Source: Beta vulgaris subsp. vulgaris
Taxonomy: Eukaryota > Streptophyta > Magnoliopsida > Caryophyllales > Amaranthaceae
Direction: 5' to 3'
Assembly: GCF_026745355.1 (NCBI RefSeq)
Contig: NC_079205.1
Location: forward strand, 7,535,056 to 7,599,055
DNA: 64,000 nucleotides
Shown: piece by piece, positions 1 through 11,318 of the stretch
Layout of the letters: each line of letters starts with the position of its first letter
Numbering within the stretch: the first letter of the stretch is position 1
Position numbers and translations under genes: made by a program
Notes under the pieces: generated by a model
What the model was told of the DNA's origin: nothing
What the model saw: only the letters and a program-made list of their open reading frames with translations
Databases searched by the model: none

Positions 1-1351
1 TCCCTCCTCATGTTTAAACATTTGTGTTTCTTTAATTAAATTCATTGAGCAATGATAAATGATTTTAACGAAGGTAATCACAGCATTAACCCACATCTCA
101 TTCATTCTCTCCACTTCATTTTTCTCTAATCAGGCAGTTGGAATCTATGTTACTCCGACACGGATACGGGTGTCGTATCCAAGTAGGGATCGGAGGATCC
201 GACACCCTACTTCAAAAATTTTGCCGATACTCCGACACGGTCAAGAGAGTGTCTTGACCAATATTATAGACACGTCTATAATTGAAAGTGTCGGGAAAAA
301 TTTCCCGACACCTTATGTTCATAAAAAAAAGTTAAATTGTAATAACTAGTATATTTAAAAAATTATGAAATTCAAAAAAAAAAAATATTTGATTTAATAA
401 CTAAATTGTTATTAGAAGGGTTGAAAAGTCAAAGATTAGAAAAAAAAAGAGTAAAGAAAGCTAACAAGTACACATGAGTTTAACCTAAAAAAAAAGAATT
501 TGTGAAAAACAAAAGGGAGTAAAGCTGTCACCTACTCACCTTTTGCCTTTTGTTTAAAAAAAAAATACAGCTGTCAAAACCCTTCAAATGTACTGCATCT
601 CTTTTTCTTTAAAATTAAAAATCTAGTATAGTACATTAAATGACAGAAGGAGATAGACCACAAAAAAGTAAAAACCCTTCATCTCCTTCTCGCATCATCT
701 TCTTTCTACAGCAAGGACTTCTCCTTTCATGGCAGAAATCTCCTGCAGATGCGAAGAAGCATGAAACGCGAAGGAGGAATTGCCAGAGACGGCGGTCGAC
801 GACGGTAGGCGACTAGTTTCTCAGTTAAGGTTAGAGAGTTCGAAAATTTTGACAAAAAACCCTAGATCTGATTTTTTTTTCCCCCCTTTTCTCTCTGCGT
901 TTCTTTTTCACTTTCGCAAAATGAGTGTCCGATAGTCGACACTTTATCGATACGCGTATCGACGCCCATTTCCAGGCGTGTCGCGCGTCGTGTCGAGTCG
1001 ACACGCGACACGTGGGGTTCAAGAGGGTGTCGGAGTAACGTAGGTTGGAATTTCTTCTAAAATAGTTGGAGCAACAAATTCTAGACCCATACCTTTATTA
1101 GAGATTTTACTCTTATTGGTATAAGTTTTCCAATTCTTTCGAGCTTCTTCTCCAAAAAACACTTTGGCAGCTTCCTTCGACTATATAACAGCTGGATTCA
1201 TAACATTCAGTGCTTGACGAATTAATGTTCCATTCAATTTCTCCTGCTCTTTCATTTCTTCGGAATCTACCTGCGTCTTAGAGGATTCTCCAGATTGTTC
1301 CAGTGCCGGGAAACTATTTGCCGGCACGGAAGTCTTCTTCTTCCTTCCCAT
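1..1351 (-). pseudogene. LINE (L1-like) ORF1, 5' part, split by a hAT element
   Basis: Reading the minus strand from the ATG at 1351 gives a basic start (MGRKKKTSVPANSF), then a charged stretch and a block reading NWKTYTNKSKISNKGMGLEF. This is the segment that precedes the DUF4283 domain in plant LINE ORF1 proteins (RNA/nucleic-acid binding, acting in the retrotransposition RNP). The frame is interrupted at 1043 by the hAT element and resumes below 145 with NEMWVNAVITFVKII, the expected next block, so both pieces were once contiguous. At least one stop (near 1185) and one after the junction show it is dead. The rest of the LINE lies off the left edge. Family assignment rests on recalled motif patterns and is fairly firm; no full domain is visible. 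Confidence 0.6.
145..1043. mobile_element. Non-autonomous hAT element, 899 bp
   Basis: The ends are 17-bp terminal inverted repeats: 145-161 reads ctatgttactccgacac, and 1027-1043 is its reverse complement with one mismatch. The flanks 137-144 and 1044-1051 are both gttggaat, a perfect 8-bp target duplication, which is diagnostic of hAT elements. Subterminal regions are rich in short inverted repeats of the cgacac/gtgtcg type. No transposase frame is present, so mobility would need a transposase in trans. It sits inside a LINE ORF1 remnant. Confidence 0.9.
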
Positions 1352-3379
1352 TTAGGCCCGGAGGCGCACGGTAGTAAGGAACCTTATCGTGCACCAGCTA
1401 AGCTTTTTAGAGAGAGAAAGAGTTTTGAAGAAGGAGCTTTTGATTCGAATCTATAATCTATTAAACACAAATTGCATAGCGTGCTATGTGAATTCGCATT
1501 AAAAGGTTTTTGAACCTAAACAAACAACGGCTTCATATAAACATGCTATTCATATCTTTAAATAATGAGGATTTATTAATCCATGTCGAAAGATTAATCA
1601 TATATAAATACTCTAGAAACTTAAGCTAAAGTGGACGCAAACATAAACATGCAATGTAGCCAAATCAAGCAAATCCTAAACATAATCTCTACCAGCACCA
1701 AATGAAAGATTAAAATAATAATGAACTACTTTTTTAAAAAATAAAAGTGGAAAGAGTAACGCGGGACTGATGCAAATGAAAAGTGCAAACAGTAATGTGG
1801 AACGGAGGGAGTAGAAAAGACATCATTCGTCTCATTCTATTAACAAATATTGAAGATAGCAATGAGTGACAACTATGAGAGAAGGGATGGAAACTCTTCT
1901 CGCAATGAAGATGATGATTATGTGTGTTTGATGACGAAGATTAACAACGGGCTACCTATGTCACTAAAGCTTCGAAGTTAGCAAAAGATAGCCCTCAATG
2001 CTCATATAGAGTTAATAACGAGAAAGATATTGTTAGTAGCTTCCCTCCTAGAGAACCTCGTAGAGCCCTGGTTTTAATTGATGATGAGGATTATCATATG
2101 GAAGAGGACATTGCCGAAGATAATAAAGATTTCTTTAAAGCACAGGACACTCATGATATTGGTAATGAAGATGTTGATGATGATTTGGATTTAAGTTGTA
2201 GTGGACTACCTTCAACAACTATGTTTTCTCTTATTTCCGCCTTTTCTTGCTTTTGAGCGTTGTGCTTTAAGTCTCCACTTAGTACCTTGACTTTTATGTG
2301 CTATCTAAGTAATGAAAATATGATTTCTTATGTAATTCAGTACTTCTTTAGTATACATATCATGTTGTTTAGAGTTCTATGATTAATTTATAAGGCTTTT
2401 GGGACACAAGACGCGCCTCACCCAATGGACAAGTGCACCTTGGTTAGCATTGCACCATTAAAACTAAAGATCTACTGTAAAATAACAATATAGTCATGGT
2501 GGATTGAAGACACTTTTCTAGCATAACACTATAAGGTAGCAAAAAAACTTAGGGTTTTTCTCTAAAATAACCCCGAAATGCGGAGAATCATAAAAGAGCT
2601 CTAGATGGCTAAAAAATGCTCCAAAAGACATTATTTGTCTTAATACTCTAATTTAATTGATGTGAACTAATAAGACATTTATGAGATATTACCTCTCTTA
2701 CCAGGACTAGGCAAAATATGTCAAATACCGGTGTTGTGTCACCGGTATGAAACCCGCATTAGATCCGGCAACTTTCACTCGGACACGAAGGCGCTAAACC
2801 CTAGATACTCAAACCCAATAATCTGAGTGCCAAGAGGAGAAGAGGATAACCCACCTTGACTCACCGCCGGACCTTCCAACTCGCTGGTAAGTTTCTTCAC
2901 TTCTCATCCTTCGCTTCTTCTCCCTCTCCCATTCGGTCTCTTCACCTTCTCCTCTTTTCTTTTCTTTTCTTTTTTGTCCTTTATGGCTTTACGAGTCACA
3001 TGACTTTGTTGCCCTTTTTCTTTTTTCTTTTCTCCTTTCCTTCTTTTGTTGTGCACTTCTGCTTTCTTTTTTTCATTCATTTTTGCTCTTCTTAGTTATT
3101 CTTTTATAACAAATAACTTAATTTTATTAGTATATTACAAATAGACAATTATAAAATCTAAATTACAGGATTAATTATCAAATTTTTTATGATAAAAAAT
3201 TAATTTCGTCATACCTCTCTGTGTCCAAAATTCAGAGAGAGTCCCCGTGTTTTGATTTTGAAAGTGTTGTACCAGACACTCAGATTAGTACTTATACTCT
3301 GACACTCCTAGCCGAGTCCAAGTACAACAAAAAAAATTACTATAGTCCAACAAAATTGTAAATTTATGACTAATAAGAT
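1352..3379. other. Intergenic, mostly unassigned
   Basis: 1352-1450 may be LINE 5' untranslated sequence because it lies just upstream of the minus-strand ORF1 start. At 1799-1814 the string tggaacggagggagta resembles the end of a Stowaway-type MITE; its partner end is not evident. 2941-3095 is pyrimidine-rich. Apart from the coding-like stretch listed separately, I see nothing else. Confidence 0.4.
1862..2255 (+). pseudogene. Degraded coding-like stretch, acidic, unknown
   Basis: From the ATG at 1862 a frame reads MSDNYERRDGNSSRNEDDDY. After a one-base shift near 1920 and a stop at 1942, another frame runs to a stop at about 2254 with an acidic composition (IDDEDYHMEEDIAEDNKD). The amino-acid bias on both sides of the shift suggests one decayed protein-coding segment. 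I do not recognise the family. It could be a chance open frame in AT-rich DNA. Confidence 0.25.
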
Positions 3380-3388
3380 TAGTTTTTG

Positions 3389-4566
3389 CAGTTTTTTCAC
3401 CAAATGCCCCTGACAAAAAAATTTATTCACCAAATACCCCAACTTTTTTCAAAATTCCCCATATACCCCTGACTTTTAACAAAATTCACAAGATACCCTT
3501 ACTATTAACAGACGTTAGTGTTCCGTTAGCTCTTATTTACAAGTTTGCCATAAGCCAACCTAATTAGCCCTAAGTCAACCTAATTAACCTAATTAAACCT
3601 AATTAACCTAATTAAACCTAACTAAATCCTAAACTCTCTCTAACCCAACCCCACCCTACCCCCTAAACCCTAGACCTACTACCAACCCCAGCCCCACCAC
3701 CCAACCCCAGCCACCAGACCACCCCCTCCCCTTCCCCTCCCCGACAACCCCCACAAGCCCCTTTCCGGCAACCCCCGCAGGCCCATTTCCGGCAACCCCC
3801 CTCCCCTTCCGCTCCTCGACAACCCCAGCACGCCCTTTTCCGGCAGCCCCCTCCCCTGCTCGCCTCGTTCGCGCCTCCCCAGCCCCTCCCCTTCCCTCGC
3901 GCCTCACTCTCGCCGGCCTTCCCCGTGTCTCGCACCTCCCTTCCCTCTCCCTCACTCACGCCGGCCTCCCGTAGCGCACCTCCTCCCTGCGCCTTCTCCT
4001 CCTCTTCACTCTCGCCGGCTCGGAGTTCGAAGGGGTTGGGGGAGGAGGGGGATTCTGACTGAGGGTGGTTAGGGATGGGGAGGCATGACTGCGAGCGAGG
4101 GAGGGGGAGGGGCGACTGCGACCGAGGGAGGGGGAGAGGCGGCGGCTGCGACCGAGGGAGGGGGAGGGGCGGCAGCTGCGACCGTGGGACGGGGGGGGCG
4201 GCAGTTGCGACCGTGGGACGGGGAGGGGCGGCAGCTGCGACCGTGGGACAGGGAGGGGCGGCGGCTGCGACCGAGGGATGGGAGGGGGAGGGGTGGTGGT
4301 TTAGGGGGAGAGGGGGGTTAGGGTTAGTTAGGTTTTTAGGGTTTTTAGGTTAATTAAAGTTTTTTAGGGTTAATTAGGGTTAATTAATACTAATGACTAA
4401 CGGAGTTAACCGCCGTTAGTCATTAAGGGCATTATTTGTCATTTTTTTACAAATTTGGGGTATCTGGTGAATATTTTTAAAAGTTAGGGGTATCTGGTGA
4501 ATTTTGAAAAAAGTTGGGGTATTTAGTGAATAAATTTTTTTGTCAGGGGTATTTGGTGAAAAACCG
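3389..4566. mobile_element. Mutator-like non-autonomous element, copy 1 (1178 bp)
   Basis: The flanks 3380-3388 and 4567-4575 are identical 9-mers (tagtttttg), the target duplication length typical of Mutator-like elements. The arms are long inverted repeats: 3389 onward repeats phrases such as caccaaataccccaac, and 4440-4566 is their complement, ending in ggtgaaaaaccg. Next to the arms are degenerate CCCTAA/TTAGGG-like tracts. The centre (3640-4310) is very GC-rich and strand-asymmetric (C-rich then G-rich), so its long open frames are low-complexity. A second copy lies at 20094-21227. No transposase is present. Confidence 0.88.
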
Positions 4567-4575
4567 TAGTTTTTG

Positions 4576-5099
4576 AGATATTTAACACTTCTGGATATTT
4601 TAAGAGGACACACTAAGTCTATTGTTATAGTGATTGAATAAATCACATTTGAAGGCGCAAATTGTAAAAGGATGTATAAGAAAAACAAAATAGTTAGTTA
4701 CCTTAAAAAATGGTCTATCTAGGATAATTCTTAGGGCACTCTTCATGGAAAGTCTCCCATTATAAGAGATCCACTAAGTTAAGCTATTTCGCGAAGAGGA
4801 AAATTAGTTCTAAACATTAATAATGTCTAGAAAAACTAAAATATGGGTACAATAATCTCATATAAATACGCTTAATGATTGCAATTCTAGATTATAAATT
4901 AATAACAACAATGACAAAACATTAATCTCTATACACTAGTCGGCTCTAACTCAAAATTTCAACTTCAAAGGCCATCCACATAGATCATATTGTATGTGAA
5001 AACCTTTATTAAAGCCATCTAGCCTTCCATAGCTTCTTCTTAAATCTTCAAAATCCTTAATTTCTACTACCTAGTGCACCATCTAGTTGATATCTCTTG
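4576..5099. other. Intergenic, nothing recognised
   Basis: AT-rich sequence between the Mutator-like element and the LINE-associated repeat. I see no conserved frame or element end. Confidence 0.5.
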
Positions 5100-5296
5100 A
5101 ATGCCGAATACTCAAACCCATATATTACTCAAACCCATAAATTACAACGTTGGTCATATAGCTATCCAATAAAACTTTCCCTATTAGCCTTAAAGGTACA
5201 TTATGGTTGCACAAATCTGGATCGCTTCTTTGTCCAATAATTGGTCATTAACTCCATTCCTCTATAGAATAGACTCGATGAACATATTCACTCGAT
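5100..5296. repeat. 197-bp direct repeat, left copy (LINE flank)
   Basis: Matches 6704-6900 along its full length with about three differences by eye. It ends exactly where the oligo(T) tract of the LINE begins. It reads as an exceptionally long target-site duplication. Confidence 0.9.
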
Positions 5297-6703
5297 TTTT
5301 TTTTTTTTTTTTGACAAGGAAAGAAAAACTTAGGAGAACCCCCTCAGTCCGGGGGCCAACCTAAAACATCCTTGCCGATGATAAGAGAAAAATCCACATC
5401 AAACGGAGGATAGAGAACAATCAAAGAGGCACAGGAATGACCCCTATTTGCCATAAAATCAGGCGCACGGTTAGCTTCCCTGAAAACGTGCTGAAAATGA
5501 ACAAAGGAGAAATGAGCAAAATCCCGAGCTACGTTCCCCAGAACATTCGCAATCTCCCACGGGACCTTCCAGACTTTCTTCAAAGAATTAATGACCACCA
5601 AGTTATCGCCTTCAATAATAATCTTAGATACCCCTAGACCTATCGCAGCACGCACCCCTTCACGAAGGCCCCTAGCTTCCGCCTGCAGAATAGATACAGC
5701 GCACCCCAGAGCCAAGGCACCCACAAGAAGAGCCTCTCCTCGCTCATCACGGATCACAAACCCACAAGAAGCTTGACCATCCTTGAGCTTAGATCCATCA
5801 AAATTAAGCTTTAGAAAGCCCGAAGGGGGAGGAAACCAAACTATTGCATCCCCCTGACGGCGCCGCTTTGGCGGACTAGAGCCAGACCCCGACAGCCGAG
5901 GCATGAAAAGAGGAGTCACAGCCTCCATCGACAACCAGTTAAGAACGAACTTATTAATAACAGCTGCAGCAGAAATAGCCGAGGAGGCAGAGTCCCGAAA
6001 GACTACTTGGTCGCGAAAAAACCAAAAGAACCACCAACCAATAGCAAAAAGGTTGAAATCCGCCTCAGATAAAGAAGAAAACAAGAAATTTATAATCTTA
6101 GCAAAAGGCTGGTCTAGGAGAGAAGACACATCCGGGAGCAAAGGCCATCCAAAATCCCGATGAAGGAGACCAAGAGTGTCCAAAGCAAAGGGGCATTGAA
6201 AGCATAGGTGATTGATAGTTTCTGAATAAAAATCACAAAAGGGACACTCCTGGGGGAGGAAAATATGACTTCTTTCCAATCTTGCTTTAGAAGGGAGACC
6301 ATCATTACAAGCCTTCCATAAAAAATGCTTAATTTTCGGTGTAACAGACAATTTCCAAATCCAATTATAATCTACCTTAGGTAGGGACTTGGCATCTAAA
6401 CCCTGGGCCAGGAGAGCTCCAGATTTAACAGAGTAGTCACCATCCGCCGTTAACCCCAAAATAAGGAATCGTTTTGGGGATGAAGCGGAATAAAAAGGGA
6501 GACAATCTGATTAACTAGCGACAGAGGGAGAAGCTCCTCCAGCTTGGGTCTATCCCAAGACTTATCTGCAAGAATGAAATCACTAACCATAACAGACGAG
6601 CACTCCTCCGGGGGGGTAAGAAAGGAGGAGAGAGGCTTAGAATCTACCCAATTATCATGCTAGAATCTAATATCAGCTCCATTTCCAATTTGCCAACGAA
6701 GCC
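5297..6703 (-). mobile_element. 5'-truncated LINE, L1-like, minus strand
   Basis: On the minus strand the element starts within ORF2 (about 6703) and ends in a poly(A) tail, visible as the T run at 5296-5312. It is bounded on both sides by a 197-bp direct repeat. The truncated 5' end, 3' poly(A) and flanking duplication are the signature of target-primed reverse transcription. Upstream of the long frame, minus-strand translation gives the typical LINE sequence RWQIGNGADIRF, a stop near 6660, then HDNWVDSKPLSSF, before a frameshift at about 6450. Confidence 0.88.
5344..6459 (-). pseudogene. LINE ORF2 C-terminus: zf-RVT plus RNase H
   Basis: The 371-residue open frame is the end of a LINE reverse transcriptase polyprotein. 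Residues ~25-95 match the zinc-binding region after the RT (zf-RVT): WKLSVTPKIKHFLWKACNDG, then CPFCDF and a spaced H/C pair (INHLCFQCP). Residues ~210-345 form an RNase H domain with the catalytic series LNFDGS, then E in LQAEARGLREG, then D in IEGDN, and a late HVFREANRAPD motif. The ATG is internal: homologous sequence continues upstream in another frame, so this is not a natural start. The endonuclease and catalytic RT core are absent because of 5' truncation. RNase H would remove RNA from RNA/DNA hybrids in the intact element. Confidence 0.85.
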
Positions 6704-6900
6704 AATGCCGAATACTCAAACCCATATATTACTCAAACCCATAAATTACAACGTTGGTCATATAGCTATCCTATAAAACTTTCCCTATTAACCTTAAAGG
6801 TACATTATGGTTGCACAAATCTGGATCGCTTCTTTGTCCAATAATTGGTCATTAACTCCATTCCTCTATAGAATAGACTCAATGAACATATTCACTCGAT
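6704..6900. repeat. 197-bp direct repeat, right copy (LINE flank)
   Basis: Same sequence as 5100-5296 with about three substitutions. It directly abuts the truncated 5' end of the LINE at 6703. Confidence 0.9.
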
Positions 6901-7689
6901 GATGGGAAACTTTATTCCCTCTATGTTACTACATCCTACATTAATTCACTTTTATTACTTAAGTTGCACTTCGTTTTTTCTCTAACCTACTTTGGATCCT
7001 CATGATCTAGTGTTTGCAGAGTTCAAATGCAGTTTGGATTACGGAATGGGTTTCGATTTCACTGGAACAGAACGGGTATGTTTGATGGGGACTGTGTCAC
7101 GGCTGTCGCGGCACAAATTAATTATATATTATTTTATTGAAAGGAAAAATTTAATTACATATTTCTGTTATGATGTTCTTAAAATATTATAAATCTGAAT
7201 CATATACTATGAGTATAAATGTATAATTGGAAACTCGTACTTTAAGAAAATAGAATTCAATGAAATACTTGTACACTAAATTACGTCTTCTCCCACCCAC
7301 CCACCCACCCCCCCCCCCACATGATCTCTCCCTCTCTCCTTCCCGGTTCCAAAATTATGAACTTTGAAGAACAGAGATGAAACACGCGAAAAGCTTCAAG
7401 AAATATGGCCATGGCAATGGAGTTTATCTCAAAAGTAACAGTTATGACCGAGGAGCAACGTTGGACTCGACCGAGGGTGGTTATAACAGGCCAGTTCACC
7501 CAAAAATGCGTTGTTTTTTTAACAACCCGCTATATATCGGGAAAAAACGGTTTGGTGAGCTAAAAAAACGTGTCAGGTCAGCTGAACCATTACCACTTAG
7601 CCGCTATTTACATCATGAGTGTTTGCTTCCATTGGTCCAAATCAACATTAATCCACCATACAATATCATTTACAAATAAGATAAAAGAT
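6901..7689. other. Intergenic with a C-rich simple repeat
   Basis: A CCCA/poly-C microsatellite lies at about 7290-7319. Short frames here look random. Nothing else is recognised. Confidence 0.5.
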
Positions 7690-7990
7690 ATTCACCCTTA
7701 ATAACTCATGTTGTGTAATATACCATAGCAAATACCTAATGTGGTCTTGTCATAATAGGGAAATTCGTCCACGTCTTTGACATTTGTTTACATGTCCTAA
7801 TATATGTCCTTAACAAAGGCACTCAATTTGCACGGTATATCCTTCTTTGACATTGCCAACCAAAGCACATATTTTGGGACCTTATCATAAGACTTCTCGA
7901 GTTATCCCACCATAAACCTTGAACGGTTCTCCAAAAAGCTCTTGCATTTCTTCAAACAATTTTGTTGTTCATTTTAATAATCGTGGTATG
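7690..7990 (-). pseudogene. Decayed RTE-like LINE reverse transcriptase fragment
   Basis: Minus-strand translation around 7886-7770 gives YDKVPKYVLWLAMSKKDIP followed by FVKDIY and, after two stops, TNVKDVDEFP. This follows the order of the RTE-clade RT segment 'aYDkVPr..LW..L..kgip..yv..ikdmY...vrt..g.t.eFPi'. The catalytic YxDD region is not found. Decay is heavy and the match is by memory of the family pattern only. Confidence 0.4.
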
Positions 7991-10692
7991 ACCCATACTT
8001 TTATCATGCTCTGATCCCAAATGTCATCTCCTTTTTATTGAATGGTAGCAATGTTTGACCTCACCATAAGGTCACGCGGGCGCGTTTTGGTGTATTTTCT
8101 CGTCACATCGAATGAAGGAGAAGAGAGGAGAGGAGAGGTGAGGATCAAAATAAAAGTCGGTCACAACTTTTCAGAACTTTTTTATTTCTGTTCTTCAAAA
8201 TAAAATAAGTAATTTTTGTTTACATAACTACTATTTTATCTTTTGTATGATACAAAGATTACATTAATAATGTATATATGATTTATATCAACAAATTGGT
8301 ATAATATAAATCAATAATGGAACTATCACGATATTCTATCATAACAAAATCGTAGATATTGTGATCGATGTGAAAGTAAACATTTACGTCATGTGAATAT
8401 ATAATATGTTTGATTATTAATTAAATATATTATTCAAAATATTACTTATATTATTCAAAATATATAATACTATTCAAAATATTAGGTTGGGTCTAACCCA
8501 AAATCTCGAGTTCATCAGGTTCGAGTCGTATTGGGTTCTGGATCGGAAGCTCTTGTTTCAAACCCAACAAAATCTGGTAGAGTCGGGTTAGACATTTTTG
8601 GACAAGTCTAACCAAGGTGCTTTCCCCGAATCTTGTTGAGTAAGTATGTTAGCCATTCCAACAATACCAATCATCCATTAGCATCTACAAACCTCAGGTA
8701 AAATTTAGGAAGATGTTTTCTACATCTTCATTATCTTCAATGCTTTCTCTACCTCAATTGTATGATTTTTTTTAGATACACTCCCAATTTACTACTCGTT
8801 ATCCAATAGAGATGTCACCTCTAAAACTCAATTGGCTTCCATCAAACAACTCATCATAGTATTATCCTACTGATCCTTGAACTCTCTATCACGGATAATT
8901 ATCATATAGCTATCACCCATCACACATTTCAATATAAGGAGATCCTTCTTGAAACACTTATCTTCTTTTAATTCTCTTATACTTCATCCATACCATTTTA
9001 GTTGCAACATGGTTCCTTTTTTTTTTTTTTACTTTTCTTTATTTTCGCCTCTTTACATACTCCTTAAAACTTGTGCGTTCCTCCATGTTGCAACTAATTC
9101 GGAACGGAGGAGATCGGTTTCCATCTTACCTCCTTGAGTCTACTTTTACGTATACCTCATGCGTAAAATTCAATTTGCTTGTGGGATGGCATTTTTTTAG
9201 TTTACCTTAGCATCCTTATATATTGCAAGGTTTTCTTCACTTCCTATTTTTCTTAAAACACCACCAATACTTCTCTTATATTTTCCTATAACCTTTGGCT
9301 ACTTTAGAAAAAATTTCTATAACTTATCTTAGCCACCGTCTCTAACTAGGTTCAACTAGACTTTTAAAATTCCTTAAACTTGTTTTTGTACATTTGGTCC
9401 ACTTCAAAAGATCAACCAGTGTGAACTACTCTCTAAACCATGTGTTTGCAACGATGAAGTTAGGATTACGCAAAAAGGAATTGGCCTTCCCTCTTCTTTC
9501 TTTCATCTATGTCTAAAACATCCATGCATACTATCGAAATCAATGCAACTTGCCCCCACATGTTCATTTGGATTTCCACTAAGGATACGTGTTTAAGTGT
9601 CTTATTCGTCTATTTTATAAAAAAAGTCCCTCAATTTTAACCCAAAAGGAAGTATCAAGTATCAATACCCCGAGCATCGATGACCTAACACAGGTACTTG
9701 AGGAAATTCAAGAGTCTGAGTCATGGTTAGAAAATAAGATTTTTGTCATGGTTGAGGAGAAGATTGGAGTTTCGTGGGAAGGGAACGAATACAGACCACA
9801 TCAAGGTTTATCAAACTATTTTATGCATTACATAAAATTAACTTATATAGAATTTTCTTTCCCTTCAAAATCACCATAAATCTCGTGATTTTTTTTCCCT
9901 TGCCTTTTCTTCTCTCTATCTATATTTTTTCATGATAATTTATGTCATTGTTAGAGGGAGGTGTAAGTAGTAGTAATAACATGTGGGAAAAAGGTTTCTA
10001 AAGTAGCGTTTAGATACCGGAAATGCTGGCGAAATTGCCTTAAAACGGTTGGTTCGGCCGAAACTTCGTCAAAATCCGATTTGCCAAAGTTGGAAATAGT
10101 TCTAGTCGAGCACAATGAATTGTTGCAGTCATATTTTCAAACCATGCTATGAGTGACATAGGTTTGACATATACTACATTAGTGTAGAAGAAATTGATTT
10201 TCTTTTAAACAATTGGTGCAAATCTTAATAGTAAGGGTAGTTAAGGGAGGCTCACCAACTTCAAAGGAAGTTCATAGAAAGCCGTTACATACGTAGCTAT
10301 CACCCTTTGGTACTTATTTGAGAAGTGTATAGTAATAAGCAATTTGAAGTTCTTTAATACAAGAAGCTAAATATTATTGGCTGAAATCACTTCGGAAGTG
10401 TAAAATTAAGCAATTATATCATTTCATTTGCTATAACACACTAATATCTTCAAGTTCTAATAAGCACCTTGTTGTACACCAACAAGTAAGCTTTTTCACA
10501 TGATTTTGATCCCCTTAAGGTCCTATTAAAGCCCCTCGAGTCCCACTTTCCATTTATTACATGATCAACCTAAAAGCTACCATTACTTAATCCATCTACC
10601 AAAACTAAACTCATAAGGTTGCAACTTGTAGCACTTTGCAGGATTTACCATTATCATCAAAGTATAGCTTCACATGTACTCATGTACGACAT
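7991..10692. other. Intergenic, unassigned
   Basis: AT-rich sequence containing an oligopurine patch (8115-8140), a stretch rich in gggttcgagtcgg-like phrases (8490-8600) and a 96-residue open frame at 9589-9879 that I do not recognise. Part may belong to the decayed LINE just below it, but I cannot identify conserved motifs. Confidence 0.4.
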
Positions 10693-11318
10693 AGGCCCTA
10701 TTAGAACTTAGACACTAGCGTTTTAGATAGCGGATAGTGGTTGGACAAAAATCATAATGCTACTTAATAATGTTTGGTAAGGTAGTGGTTGTAGTGGCAA
10801 GTAGCGGATGGAGTAGATTATGGATAGCAATTGCAGAACGTTACTACAAGTAACATTTGAGATCTATAAGTAGCATTCTAGAAACTAAATACTACATTAA
10901 CGTATAAGATAAAATAGTTAACTAATGATTTTAATTTGTTTTTCCTATTTTTATTTATTGATTAATGATTTAAATATTTAAGAGAAGATATAACTAATAT
11001 TTAGAATATTTTGTGCTCCAAATACCACAAGCGTTTTAGCTAGAATAGGTAATGCAAGTTTTTGAAAAGATAAATAACGAATTTAACTACTAAACTAACT
11101 AATAAAATTGTTATAGTTTATTTCATAATTAATTATATGTCATTTATTATCTTTTACAATTTCAACAACTACTTTTGCGAAACACTTCAATTTTGAACAA
11201 GTACTTTAAGCGCTAATCACTAGCATGTACTAGCAAACACCTAGCAGCTACCCCACAAAGGTAGCTATTGCAGCACCTAATGGCTACTAGAATAGCTAGT
11301 TTCGCCAAACAGGCACAT
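10693..11318. mobile_element. Possible hAT-like MITE, boundaries uncertain
   Basis: The right end, read on the minus strand, is gcctgtttggcgaaactagc, a common start of plant hAT-type MITEs. The left part (10715-10850) has similar 'gtttggtaag...tagtgg' and 'cactagcg' phrases in inverted orientation. I could not find a clean target duplication, so the limits are approximate. Confidence 0.3.

Noticed and set aside
3656..4353. Arg/Gly-rich open frames on both strands in the Mutator-like element
   Set aside because: Low-complexity GC-rich sequence inside a non-autonomous element; no conserved domain, and overlapping frames on both strands.
3540..4400. CCCTAA-like words as interstitial telomere
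   Set aside because: They are degenerate and lie inside the arms of a transposable element present in two copies, so they are element sequence.
9589..9879. 96-codon frame as a host gene
   Set aside because: No recognised motif, no splice context and surrounding sequence of repeat character.
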